From Sphaerolaimus hirsutus (lineage: Eukaryota > Nematoda > Chromadorea > Monhysterida > Sphaerolaimidae), in the NCBI GenBank assembly GCA_964036195.1, contig OZ038453.1, positions 5,781,469 through 5,845,468 on the forward strand: a stretch of DNA of 64,000 nt, written 5' to 3'. Positions 26,301 through 36,293 of the stretch are shown here, piece by piece. Position 1 is the stretch's first letter. Every line of letters starts with the position of its first letter. The notes below the pieces were generated by a model, which was not told the origin of the DNA, ran no database searches, and was given only the letters and a program-made list of their open reading frames with translations. The position numbers were made by a program, and so were the translations under genes.

Positions 26301-29300
26301 AATTCCCTGTGGTTTCATTATACCACAGATACTTTCCATGAATTCTGACAGTCCACTCTGACTGCCATTTCTACTGCGCTTTTTGTGCATTTGTCGCACA
26401 AATCTCATCACATATACTGTAGCATCCAGTAACTTTGTCAGTGATGAGAATCTTTGTATCTCAATTCCCAATGGGTTGCTTTGCTTGCTTTCATCAACTT
26501 GCATGTTGTTGGCATCTGGGTCACTGGCCACTTGCTGTGTGGCGCCCAGGTAAATTGGACTGGCTTTTGGGAACTTGAGCTCTTCTTTCTTGATTTCTGC
26601 CATTACTTCTGGCGTGACTGGCTCCACTTTCGGCTCTGGCCATTCTCCAGTCATTAGCCATTCTGGTCCTTTCCACCACAGGTTACTGTCTTCCAACTCT
26701 GACATATTCATGCCTCTTGTGGCCATGTCAGCCGGGTTCTCCAGTCCTGCGATGTGTCTGATGTGCATGTTCTCTGTCTCACTCTGAATTTTCCTGATTT
26801 CATCCAATCTGTTCTTGACAAAACATGCCAGTGGCTTCGCTGTTGTTAGCCACTTCAGACAACAGGTTGAATCTGACCATACAACTGTCTGACTGAATTT
26901 GACGTCTTTGAGCTCTTTGTGAATAAACTTTGACATTCTGCTGCCGATCAACATTGCTAACAATTCCAGCCGTGGAATTGTCACTTCTGGTTTCTTTGGA
27001 GCGAGTCTCAGTCTGGAGTACAGCATACTTGACGTGCCGCTGTCATTTTCTGTTTTCTGGCATATGTATGCCGCTGCGCTGTATGCCATTGCTGAGGCAT
27101 CAACGAAAATGTGCAGTTGTGCATCTGCACCACTCTGATAATTCAAATTTATGTTGAACTTGATCTGTCCAACTTTGAGCAATTCTGTCTCTAATTGCTG
27201 CCAAATTGCTGTCTGTTCCTCAGACAGGGGAGTATCCCACTCTTTGGCACTTGGTCCTGAATGCCATAATGTCTGCAAAAATCTCTTTGCTGGCAGTAGG
27301 ACAGGACTGACGAGTCCCATTGGATCAAAACATCCCGCAGTTACCTTTGCAACTGTCCTTTTCGTGGGAAGTTTGATTTTCTGGTCAGTTTCTGATAATT
27401 GTGATTGCTGGACTGTCTTTGGCGTTTTCAGCCACATCTGGTCGCTTTCTGTGTCCCATTTCATTCCTAAGACTGTTGTGACAATTTCCTTGGCTACATC
27501 TGACTCTGCCAATTGCCAAGTAAAGCTCTTATTGTTGCTGTTCCATTCTCTCAGATTCATCTGTGCCTCTGTGAACAGCACTTTGGATTCCTGGTACAAT
27601 TCGATTGCTTTCTGCTCTGTGTCCACACTGAGGATCAAATTATCCACATACAGATTTTCATCGATCAATTTTGCATTTTCTGTGCCAGTTTGATTCAGGT
27701 GGTATCTGACTGTCAGCGCCAGCAGCGCTGGGCTGCAGATTATACCAAATGGTACTCTGGCAAATCTGTAAATCTGAATGTTGTCCTCCATGGATGGTTT
27801 CGTGGGATCCTTGTACCACAGAAATCTTGTCACATCTCTGTCACTGTCCTGCAGACTAATCTGCAGAAACGCTTTCTCTATGTCTGCAGCCAGGGCGATT
27901 CCATGCAACCGGAATCGCATCAGCATCCCTACCAGCTGTGGTAGTATCACTGGACCGCGGTACATGCACTCATTCAAGCTTGGCATGCCTGGCGGTTTCG
28001 CTGAGGCATCATATACCTTTCTGACCTTTGTGGTAGTTTTCTCTGGCGTTATCACTGGTTGATGAGGCAAAATATGGAACTTTCTGCCATCCATAATATC
28101 CTCTTGCACTTTCTCAATTACCCCTTGCTCCTCTTGTGCTTTCATGATTGTCTGAATCTTCTCCAGTAATTCTGGGTCTCTCTTGAGCCTGTTGGTTAGG
28201 TATCTGAACCTCTTGAACGCCATTGCTTTGTTATCTGGGAGTTCATGCAAATTTGGCTTGTACATGAACTTTACAGAGTACCGTCCATCTGGGTTTCTCT
28301 GTACACTCTCATTGAATTGCTTGATGGCCTCATCATCCTCGACAAGGTCTGGTTGGTCCATTATGCCAATGGTATCCAGTCTGTCCATATCTTTGACATT
28401 CGGTACAGGAGCAATTGACAACGGTGCTTCCTCGTACCACTTTTCTCTCTGAATTTGATGCACAATTGTGTTGACCACCACCGGATATGCGCCATCCGTG
28501 GTCCATTGATTTCTGTTGCTCGTCAGCTGCCCACCTCCCATCAGTAATCCCAATTCTGATGGAATCACATACAATCCTGACGGAAGTCTGGTGGTGCTGG
28601 TGTTTCTGGACATCAAGTCCCAGAAATAATTCAAGCCCACTATAATGTCTGGCTTGAACTTGCACTCTGTCCCTTTTTCCTTGGGAATTCTGTCTGCGAA
28701 GTAACTCTCATCTGGGAAGTACTTCAGCAGATACTTTTCGTCCTGTTCTGATACAGGCACTTTGATCTGTTCTGTGGTCAACGTCGGGACCACATCAGCC
28801 ACCATATCAACTTTCTGGCCATTTCTAAGCCGCATTCTGAATTCCACTTGCTGTACTACTTTATAGTGTGGCTTTTCATTTCCGAATGTGTACACCTGGA
28901 TGTGGTGTTCACCTGTACTCTTCAAATTGAGTTTCTTGGCCACTTTCTCTGATATGTACGTTCCCTGGGATCCTGTGTCCAGGAACGCTTGAATCTGTAA
29001 TGGTGGCTGTTCAGGCTCCATTTCTGTATCCATTTCTGAAGCCTCAATCACGGTTCTGGCTGTCATCAACATTGACATATTCCTGTTTACTGACAGGTTC
29101 ACTGACGTATTCTGTTGCTTTGCATTTGGTTCTGTAACCACTGTGCTGGATATGGTCTCTGTCTCTACCATTTCTGGTCCAGCTTCTTCCACAGTGACAC
29201 AATTCACTGTGGCCTTTCTCTGTTGGCTCTGTGCTGGTCGACCGACCGTCAGCACAGACTTTCTGCCATTGTTTGCTGACTGTTGGCCATTCTGTTGACT

Positions 29301-30245
29301 ATTTGCTCTGAATGCTGGAATTTGCCGTCCAGCGTTTCCATTGCCATTGTCACTAAATTTCTCAGGGCACACTGCAGTGTGGTGTCTATTGGACTTGCAA
29401 TAGAAACAATTTCTCGTGAATTGACACTGATTCATGTAATGCCCTTTCTGCAGGCATCTCAGGCATCGCTCTGCCTTTGACAAAATCATTCTCCTTTCTC
29501 TGGCAGTTTTGAACTTTGGACACTTATCATTGAAGTGTAATTGCTGTGTGTCATTGCAGAACACACACGGCCTCCCAGGATTCATAAATCCAGCCTGTGG
29601 TGCACTCTGACCATTCTGGATCACAGACATGCTCCCTGTGCTGGTCCTTGGGTTCTCTGGCCCTCTGAATCGGTTCCCATTGCCTTGGAATCGATTATTA
29701 AATTGCTGTGCGCGGGGATTATTCCCAAATCCCTGGCGCGATTGCTGCACTGGAGCCTCAGTTTGCTGTGTGTGCTGTACAGCCTCACTGAGCGCTAGCT
29801 GCTGGCCGAACAGCTTTCTGAATTTTTCCACCTTCAAGGCTTCCTCAGTTCCCTGTTCCTTCTGGATTTCTCTGAGAACCTTGGGTGGTACTTTCTGTTG
29901 CAGCTGGCTCAACAGCATTGGATGCTCCACTGATTCCCCCAGTGACTCCAACTGCTGAAGCAGCCTTTCAATTGCATCAAACAAAATCCTCATGTCCTGA
30001 CAGGTATTCCTGGCCTGTTGCAGCTTCATGATATTGCTCATCAGCGTGTTTCTGACCACTACTGGCTGATCATATCTCTTCTTGAGCATTGCAATTGCGG
30101 GTGCATAATTTTCTGCGGTCACACTCAATCCGCTGATCATGCCGAATGCTGAGCCCTTCAGCAAGCTTCTCAAATATGAGAACTTGGAAATGTCCTCCAA
30201 ATCTGCCCGATTGTGAATGTGGGATTCGAACATTTGCCACCATGA
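23385..30245 (-). pseudogene. pol: Element A Gag core, protease, RT, RNase H, integrase and N-terminal Env
   Basis: This open stretch has 2,286 codons between the two nonsense codons; its first ATG is at 30233. It contains the DUF1759 Gag core, one CX2CX6HX4C and two CX2CX4HX4C zinc knuckles, an aspartic protease (DUF1758-type) with LDTGSQGTY, and RT with ADIEKAFLQI and YVDN. RNase H has FVDAS, RLELLA, WSDST and NPADMATRG. The integrase has an H-X4-H and CPIC zinc site, GLDYLGP, ISDNATQF and GGVYERMVG (60 residues between the second Asp and the Glu), then a DUF5641-like domain. After a Pro/Asn/Gln linker the frame enters a hydrophobic signal-like segment and a Cys-containing ectodomain with NQT and NKT glycosylation sites. 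All catalytic residues are present. Only the flanking stops break it. Confidence 0.95.
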
Positions 30246-30815
30246 TCAAAATTTGACAATTTCCCCAGTAAACTGTTCCACTTCCAGTTTTTGCAATTTG
30301 ATGCTCTTTGCTGTGGTTGCATTGGTTGAACTGGCTCCCTGAGCAGCTCCCTGAGCTGTCAAAGCCATCTGGGCAGCCATCTGCTGTATGAATGCTGTAT
30401 TGACTTCATACATGGTATTTCCACTCTGTTGCTGGATCATGTCTTGCAACTCTTTGATGTACACATTCATGGCTGCAACTTTCTGTGTCACCAAGTCTGA
30501 CATATTTGCATATTCCTCATATGAGTCTTGGTATATCTTCTGTTCTTGTTCCATCTGGTCGGGTTCGTCAATGTCCTTGACGACATCCCTCCATGCATCA
30601 AATTGAGTTCTCACAGCAGTCATTGCACTCTCCAATTTTGCACCCTCCTGTTTGATAGATGCAATCACTCTTCTCATTTCTGTTCTCTTCTCCTCCTTTG
30701 ATGCTCCCGCAAATATTTCTGGGTCATATTTGGCATATTCTCTTGCCAATCTGCTGTCCACCCTGTGCTTTGCCGGCCCAAGGGTCTTTCTGATGTGACC
30801 CGTTGGTGAAACCAT
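30246..30815 (-). pseudogene. gag: Element A Gag, N-terminal piece before first nonsense codon
   Basis: This piece has 189 residues from the ATG at 30815 to a TGA that replaces a conserved CGA. It is rich in Lys, Glu and Gln and has a long heptad-like, probably coiled-coil stretch, followed by an Ala/Gln-rich part. The stop falls just at the start of the DUF1759 region (the conserved RSWWQMFES begins at the lost Arg). In BEL/Pao elements DUF1759 is the structural core of Gag, so this fragment would lack the capsid-forming part. The start is the first ATG of the frame; the same ATG is kept in B (34924) and C (56350). Confidence 0.9.
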
Positions 30816-32024
30816 TCTTGCTGATGAATTTTCCTTCACTGATTTTCTTTATAGTGTGTCTCCTGTGACGCCTGTGACGCTTCTCTGCGTCTTTCTGTGT
30901 AGTGCTCTGTGCACCACGGATTTGTTGTGCCACGCACAATACCAATGCAGTCCTACAGGCCCCTGACGTGTTCTCACGCGTTGACCTTTACTGCACTGGC
31001 ACCAGGTGTGTTCCTAAAGCCCCTGACGTGATTGTTTACACACATTGACTTCAACACACCGGTCAAATCCACCTGGACAATAAATCAGTTATTTGCCCAG
31101 CAGTGTGCGCCCAAAGAGGGTCCGTTCACACTCTTTCTGAGAGCTCTGGCGCTCTTTCTGGCACGCCTGTGTGCCCCGTGACCACGCCAGCCACTTGCTT
31201 CCTGAGCGGCTCCTGTGCCGCTGTGCGCACTGCTGCGCTTGCTGTGTCGCCTGTGACACGTTTCTGTGCACTCTGGTGCACTTTCTGATTCTGGGCAGTG
31301 TTTCTGCACACTGCTCTGCAATTGCGCTTGTGCAATGCAGAATTCTGGCACTTTTGTGCTGTCTGATCTGATGGTACCGAGCAGGCACAGCGTGTATATT
31401 TGATGGGAGCTCCGCAAAGCCCCTACACGCTACCAAGTATCCTAATACTTGGTTTTCAAATCCACTCTCTGTCAGCTACAGCCCTCTGTCAGCTACAGCC
31501 CTTTGTACACTGATACCCCTACTTTTGCACTTCCTAGGTATGAGTCCACTCTTACCCAGTGGAGCGAGGGACCTCCGCGAATGCCCAAAAAACAGCCCTT
31601 TGACTAGCGTGGCTCTGTGGCGATCCTGTCTCCGTCAGGTCACCCTCCCTTGGCATAGGAAGGACATGCGAGCGGTCACTGGCGTCTGGATGTCCAGGAA
31701 CGTCCAGTAAAAGTTTGCCCACCGTCCGACAATGACTCCTTGTCAAATGCCGGTGCCGCCCAGCGTCTAGCACCTTGCCAGAACACTGGTGAAAGCTGCC
31801 TGAAATCCTGACAGGTCTGTCAGAACTCCAGTGTCCTCCGCGCGTGAGCGTAGAACCGCTCCCAAGATGTAGACAGGAGTGCCGTGACTTTGGCACAATG
31901 CTGTCTGCAAATCAACAGCCAACGCTCAGCCAAGGCCAATTGATGTTCAGCAGGACTTTTGAAGTTCTGCCAACTGCCGCACAATGTTCATTCCGGCTTG
32001 GTGATAGCACAATGTCATGCAATC
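30816..32024 (-). other. Element A 5' leader (untranslated, about 1.2 kb)
   Basis: The leader lies between the PBS and the gag ATG. It carries the 17-base direct repeat GGGCTGTAGCTGACAGA (twice, about 31466-31506) and the cluster of small inverted repeats seen in all three copies (here about 31139-31317). Frames of 114-115 codons are open in this leader and in B, but they lack an ATG start and one is shortened in C, so I do not call genes. Confidence 0.8.
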
Positions 32025-32042
32025 ACCCTGCTTGCTGCGCCA
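32025..32042 (-). other. Primer binding site of element A (tRNA-Ser type)
   Basis: In the sense direction the 18 bases TGGCGCAGCAAGCAGGGT directly follow the LTR end CATCACA with no spacer. They complement the 3' end of metazoan tRNA-Ser (acceptor 3' strand, discriminator G and CCA) with one mismatch. The identification comes from memory of tRNA-Ser genes with GCAGCGA acceptor stems. C has a version with no mismatch. Confidence 0.85.
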
Positions 32043-33342
32043 TGTGATGAAGCCACCGAAGTCAGCGTCTTCTACCACCGAATCCGGCAACTCCAAGACC
32101 GTAGTGAGAAACGGCCTTTAGAGTGGTTGATTTCCCGTTGTAGCCGAACGTCCACTTGTCGACAGCCAAGTTGAGTTTATTTCATAGTTGTGTGTTGAAA
32201 AGGGGGTTCGAATTGTTTCAGGTAATTTATTTCGATCAGATACAGCGTGTTACAAAAGCGCAAAGTCTAGCGAGCTTCCTAATCGAAGTTTCTATCGCTA
32301 GCTTATTTTCGTTCAGTAGCTTGGGGTCCGCAGACTGAAGTAAAAACTTCCAAAGTAGCTAAGACACGGAAAATAATGTATAAAACACAGCTACAGTAAA
32401 TTCCTAAATTCAAATGCACAAATAAGACAAAAATGCAATAATAAGACACATTTAGTTGAAACAGTTGGCTTATTTTACGTGTGCATACATTCAAATACTT
32501 ATGGTAAGGAAATACCAGGTACAAATTGGGCTGATGGAAAAACTATTAATCTTGAGAGGCGCGAAGTTGGCAAACTCGGCCGATTTACTAATTTGCTTCA
32601 ATTTGTCAGAAAACATTGACGCACATTGGAACTAATATGATAAGGTTGGGAAATTATAAATAGTGGTGCAAATGTTCCTAATGACGCAAATAGAACATGG
32701 TATATTCAACACAACAATAATAATCACTTCCTGAAAACGTATATTTCATAATTAACAAATTGAGACTTATTTGGAGTAAATGGGTATTGTAATTGAACAG
32801 GGTCTATAATATATTCAGCTTGAACAGGGTATTATCAATATCAATATAATATGAGTAGTGAGCAGGGTTATGCTAAATATGCCTACGCGAAGGGCTCTAA
32901 TAAACATGTACAGTAAATGCTAGTTACATACAGGGCGCTATTTCTCTGTTAGGACGCTGGCCTAGATAATTACGCAGCACATAAATATTTACAAGATTTG
33001 ACTTTATCAACTTGCAAGTAAACTATGTAAATGTATATATAATAATGATCAGAAAATTACGGCGAGTTGAATGAACCTAATTTTATATTAATACACCTAA
33101 TAATAACTTATTTGACCTTTTAACCCAAATATTCCACATAAACATATCAACAACTTATAAGACAATTTCTTAATTGAATATTCTCCATGGATAAATAATA
33201 TAGTGCAGGAAATATGAATTGCGTGTTAAATAAATATAGTGCATGAAAGGTAAAACAGTGCAAATAAGTAAATGTACGAATATGAGCCTAATTATCAATT
33301 CTCTGTATTTCCTTATCCATTCATTTTGCCACGGTCAGCACA
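32043..33342 (-). repeat. Element A 5' LTR (1,300 bp)
   Basis: This is the partner of 20756-22055, with the same ends and length. It is followed by the ACTGT target duplication at 33343. The sense AATAAA at 32226-32231 corresponds to the hexamer noted in the 3' LTR. In the sense direction the AT-rich first two thirds should be U3 and the last few hundred bases R and U5. Confidence 0.96.
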
Positions 33343-33696
33343 ACTGTAGCTGTGTTTTATACATCATTTTCCGTGTCTTAGCTACTTTGAAAGTTTTTAC
33401 TTGAGTCTGCGGACCCCAAGCTACTGAACAAAAATAAGCTAGCGATAGAAACTTCGATTAGGAAGCTCGCTAGACTTTGCACTTTTGTAACACACTGTAT
33501 CTGATCGAAATAAAGTACCTGAAACAATTTGAACCCCTTTTCAACACGCAACTACGAAATAAACTCAACTTGGTTGTCGACAAGTGGACGTTCGGCTACA
33601 ACGGGAAATCAACCACTCTAAAGGCCGTTTCTCACTACGGTCTTGGAGCTGCTGAATTTGGAGGTAGAAGACGCTGACTTCGGTGGCTTCATCACA
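33343..33696 (+). repeat. Element B 5' LTR, right part
   Basis: The B LTR resumes with the duplicated ACTGT (33343-33347) and continues 349 bases to the end CTTCATCACA. With the left part (19846-20755) it adds up to 1,259 bases, exactly the length of the 3' LTR of B. This part has about 11 differences from the 3' LTR, mostly CpG transitions. Element A thus separates U3 of B from its R/U5 and should silence normal expression of B. Confidence 0.95.
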
Positions 33697-33714
33697 TGGC
33701 GCAGCAAGCAGGGT
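33697..33714 (+). other. Primer binding site of element B (tRNA-Ser type)
   Basis: TGGCGCAGCAAGCAGGGT directly follows the 5' LTR end. It has one G-to-A mismatch to the tRNA-Ser 3' end, the same as in element A, so the change predates both copies. Confidence 0.85.
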
Positions 33715-34237
33715 GATTGCATGACATTGTGCTATCACCAAGCCGGAACGAACATTATGCGTCAGCTGGCAGAACTTCAAAAGTCCTGCTGAACATCAAT
33801 TGGCCTTGGCTGAGCGTTGGCTGTTGATTTGCAGACAGCATTGTGCCAAAGTCACGGCACTCCTGTCTACATCCTGGGAGCGGTTCTACGCTTACGCGCG
33901 GAGGACACTGGAGTTCTGACAAATCTGTCAGGATTTCAGGCAGCTTTCACCAGTGTTTTGGCAAGGTGCTAGACGCTGGGCGGCACCGGCATTTGACAAG
34001 GAGTCATTGTCGGACGGTGGTCAAACTTTCGCTGGACGCTCCTGGACATCCGGACGCCAGTGACCGATCGCTCGTCCTTCCTATGCCGAGGGAGGGTGAC
34101 CTGACGGAGACAGGATCGCCACAGAGCCACGCTAGTCAAAGGGCTGTTTTTTGGGCATTCACGGAGGTCCTTCGCTCCACTGGGTAAGAGTGGACTCATA
34201 CCTCGGAAGTGCAAAAGTAGGGGTATCAGTGTACAAA

Positions 34238-34271
34238 GGGCTGTAGCTGACAGAGGGCTGTAGCTGACAGA
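34238..34271 (+). repeat. 17-bp tandem direct repeat in leader
   Basis: GGGCTGTAGCTGACAGA occurs twice back to back. The same pair is present in the leaders of A (minus strand, about 31466-31506) and C (about 55664-55698), so it is a fixed feature of the family. Its role is unknown. Confidence 0.85.
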
Positions 34272-34425
34272 GAGTGGATTTGAAAACCAAGTATTAGGAT
34301 ACTTGGTAGCGTGTAGGGGCTTTGCGGAGCTCCCATCAAATATACACGCTGTGCCTGCTCGGTACCATCAGATCAGACAGCACAAAAGTGCCAGAATTCT
34401 GCATTGCACAGGCACAATTGCAGAG

Positions 34426-34600
34426 CAGTGTACAGAAACACTGCCCAGAATCAGAAGGTGCACCAGAGTGCACAGAAACGTGTCACAGGTGACACGGCAA
34501 GCGCAGCACTGCGCACAGCGGCACAGGAGCCGCTCAGGAAGCAAGTGGCAGGTGTGGTCACGGGGCACACAGGCGTGCCAGAAAGAGCGCCAGAGCGCTC
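34426..34600 (+). other. Cluster of seven perfect small hairpins in element B leader
   Basis: Perfect inverted repeats follow one another: CAGTGT/ACACTG (34426-34443), GTGCAC/GTGCAC (34458-34473), GTGTCAC/GTGACAC (34480-34495), GCGCAG/CTGCGC (34501-34514), AGCGGC/GCCGCT (34517-34534), GGCAC/GTGCC (34564-34579) and GAGCGC/GCGCTC (34585-34600). All seven stems are intact in C, where loops differ. A keeps most, with single mismatches in three. A structured RNA signal such as packaging, dimerisation or translation control is possible. Confidence 0.7.
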
Positions 34601-34923
34601 AGAAAGAGTGTGGACGGACCCTCTTTGGGCGCACACTGCTTGGCAAATAAATTGTTTATTGTCCAGGTGGATTTGACCGGTGTGTTGAAGTCAACGCATG
34701 TAAACAATCACGTCAGGGGCTTTAGGAACACACCTGGTGCCAGTGCAGTAAAGGTCAATGCGTGAGAACATGTCAGGAACCTGTAGGACTGCATTGGTAT
34801 TGTGCGTAGCACAACAAATCCATGGTGCACAGAGCACTGCATAGAAAGACGCAGAGAAGCGTCACAGGCGTCACAGGAGACGCACTATAAAGGAAAACAG
34901 TGAAGGAAAATTCATCAGCAAAA

Positions 34924-35053
34924 ATGGTTTCACCAACGGGTCACATCAGAAAGACCCTGGGGTCGGCAAAGCACAGGGTGGACAGCAGATTGGCAAGAGA
35001 AATATGATCCAGAGATATTTGCGGGAGCATCAAAGGAAGAGAAGAGAACAGAA
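34924..35053 (+). pseudogene. gag: Element B gag start, frameshifted by 8-nt deletion
   Basis: The gag ATG at 34924 is kept, but eight bases present in A and C (TATGCCAA) are missing near 35003. The downstream sequence is therefore out of phase with this ATG. From 35003 on, Gag is open only in the next frame. Confidence 0.88.
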
Positions 35054-36061
35054 ATGAGAAGAGTGATTGCATCTATCAAACAGGAGGGTGCAAAATTGGA
35101 AAGTGCAATGACTGCAGTAAGAACTCAATTTGATGCATGGAGGGATGTCGTCAAGGACATTGACAAACCCGACCAGATGGAACAAGAACAGAAGATATAC
35201 CAAGACTCATATGAGGAATATGCAAATATGTCAGACTTGGTGACACAGAAAGTTGCAGCCATGAATGTGTACATCGAAGAGTTGCAAGACATGATCCAGC
35301 AACAGAGCGGAAATACCATGTATGAAGTCAATACAGCATTCATACAGCAGATGGCTGCCCAGATGGCTTTGACAGCTCAGGGAGCTGCTCAGGGAGCCAG
35401 TTCAACCAATGCAACCACAGCAAAGAGCATCAAATTACAGAAACTGGAAGTTGAACAGTTTACTGGGGAAATTGTCAAATTTCGATCATGGTGGCAAATG
35501 TTCGAATCCCACATTCACAATTGGGCAGATTTGGAGGACATTTCTAAGTTCTCATATTTGAGAAGCTTGCTGAAGGGCTCAGCATTCGGCATGATCAGCG
35601 GATTGAGTGTGACCGCAGAAAATTATGCACCCGCAATTGCAATGCTCAAGAAGAGATATGACCAGCCAGTAGTGGTCAGAAACACACTGATGAGCAATAT
35701 CATGAAGCTGCGACAGGCCAGGAATACTTGTCAGGACATGAGGATTTTGTTTGATGCAATTGAAAGGCTGCTCCAGCAGTTGGAGTCACTGGGGGAATCA
35801 GTGGAGCATCCAATGCTGTTGAGCCAGCTGCAACAGAAAGTGCCACCCGAGGTTCTCAGAGAAATCCAGAAGGAACAGGGAACTGAGGAAGCCCTGATGG
35901 TGGAGAAATTCAGAAAGCTGTTTGGCAAGCAGCTAGCGCTCAGTGAGGCTGTACAGCATGCACAGCAAACTGAGGCACCAGTTCAGCAATTGTGCCAGGG
36001 ATTTGGGAATAATCCGCGCGCACAGCAATTCAATAATCGGTTCCAAGGCAATGGGAATTGA
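35054..36061 (+). pseudogene. gag: Element B Gag core (DUF1759), ended by CGA-to-TGA
   Basis: This piece has 335 codons from an internal ATG (residue MRRVIASIKQ of Gag) through the coiled-coil and DUF1759 regions to TGA at 36059-36061. A and C have CGA (Arg) there. It therefore lacks the zinc knuckles. It begins after the 8-nt deletion, so a Gag core of this kind could arise only from internal initiation. It is most likely dead. Confidence 0.9.
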
Positions 36062-36293
36062 TTCAGAGGGCCAGAGAACCCAAGGACCAGCACAGGGAGC
36101 ATGTCTGTGATCCAGAATGGTCAGAGTGCACCACAGGCTGGGTTTATGAATCCTGGGAGGCTGTGTGTGTTCTGCAACGACACACAGCAATTACACTTCA
36201 ATGATAAGTGTCCAAAGTTCAAAACTGCCAGAGAAAGGAGAATGATTTTGTCAGGCAGAGTGATGCCTGAGATGCCTGCAGAAAGGGCATCAT
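36062..36293 (+). pseudogene. gag: Element B Gag zinc-knuckle region, frameshifted
   Basis: This is the homologue of the Gly/Asn-rich Gag part and the first two zinc knuckles. The first knuckle (CVFC...H...C) is readable in the frame of the upstream piece. Two bases are missing near 36253 compared with C (TCAAAGGCAG reads TCAGGCAG), so the second knuckle is out of frame. A CpG-to-TpG change is also present nearby (GAGCGATG to GAGTGATG). Confidence 0.85.

Larger units (their letters stand above)
22098..30815 (-). pseudogene. Element A gag-pol-env polyprotein frame, two nonsense codons
   Basis: One frame of 2,906 codons runs from ATG at 30815 to TGA at 22098. An upstream GTG at 30839 only extends the frame and is not needed. 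In-frame TGA codons occur at residue 190 (30248-30246) and residue 2477 (23387-23385). B and C have CGA at the first site; C has CGA and B CGG at the second. Approximate residues: Gag DUF1759 191-320; zinc knuckles 417-432, 451-464 and 470-483; protease DTG 613-615; RT ADIEKAF with D978 and YVDN 1056-1059; RNase H D1239, E1284, D1315 and D1363; integrase CPIC 1639-1642 and D1675, D1737, E1798; signal-like segment about 2060-2075; transmembrane segment about 2693-2716; tail of about 188 residues. The protein would drive reverse transcription and integration and supply an envelope-like glycoprotein. Confidence 0.95.
20756..33342 (-). mobile_element. Element A: nearly complete BEL/Pao retrotransposon nested in element B
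   Basis: The element is 12,587 bp on the minus strand: 5' LTR 32043-33342, PBS 32025-32042, leader 30816-32024, gag-pol-env frame 30815 down to 22098, hairpin, 3' LTR 20756-22055. Both LTRs are 1,300 bp and differ at about 15 sites by hand count (about 1.2%). The frame is open for all 2,906 codons except for two in-frame TGA codons, both at positions where the sister copies have CGA or CGG. It is the best preserved of the three copies but is predicted unable to make a full polyprotein. Confidence 0.96.
33715..34923 (+). other. Element B 5' leader with hairpin cluster
   Basis: The leader is 1,209 bases between PBS and gag ATG, the same length as in A. It contains a 17-base direct repeat at 34238-34271 and seven perfect short inverted repeats at 34426-34600. 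No ATG-started gene is supported. Confidence 0.8.

Noticed and set aside
24024..30606. Many open frames of 60-180 codons antisense to or out of phase with the polyprotein
   Set aside because: They are shadows of the long coding frame, recur in all three copies for that reason, and carry no recognisable domain.
22098..30815. The two TGA codons in A as programmed readthrough or selenocysteine sites
   Set aside because: B and C have Arg codons at both places, and CGA-to-TGA is the expected methylation decay; no readthrough context such as CTAG follows.
31089..31896. Open frames of 114-115 codons in the sense strand of the leaders of A and B (33843-34187, 34303-34650)
   Set aside because: They start with GTG or TTG, not ATG; one is cut to about 65 codons in C and the other is disturbed by a deletion there; the region looks like structured RNA.
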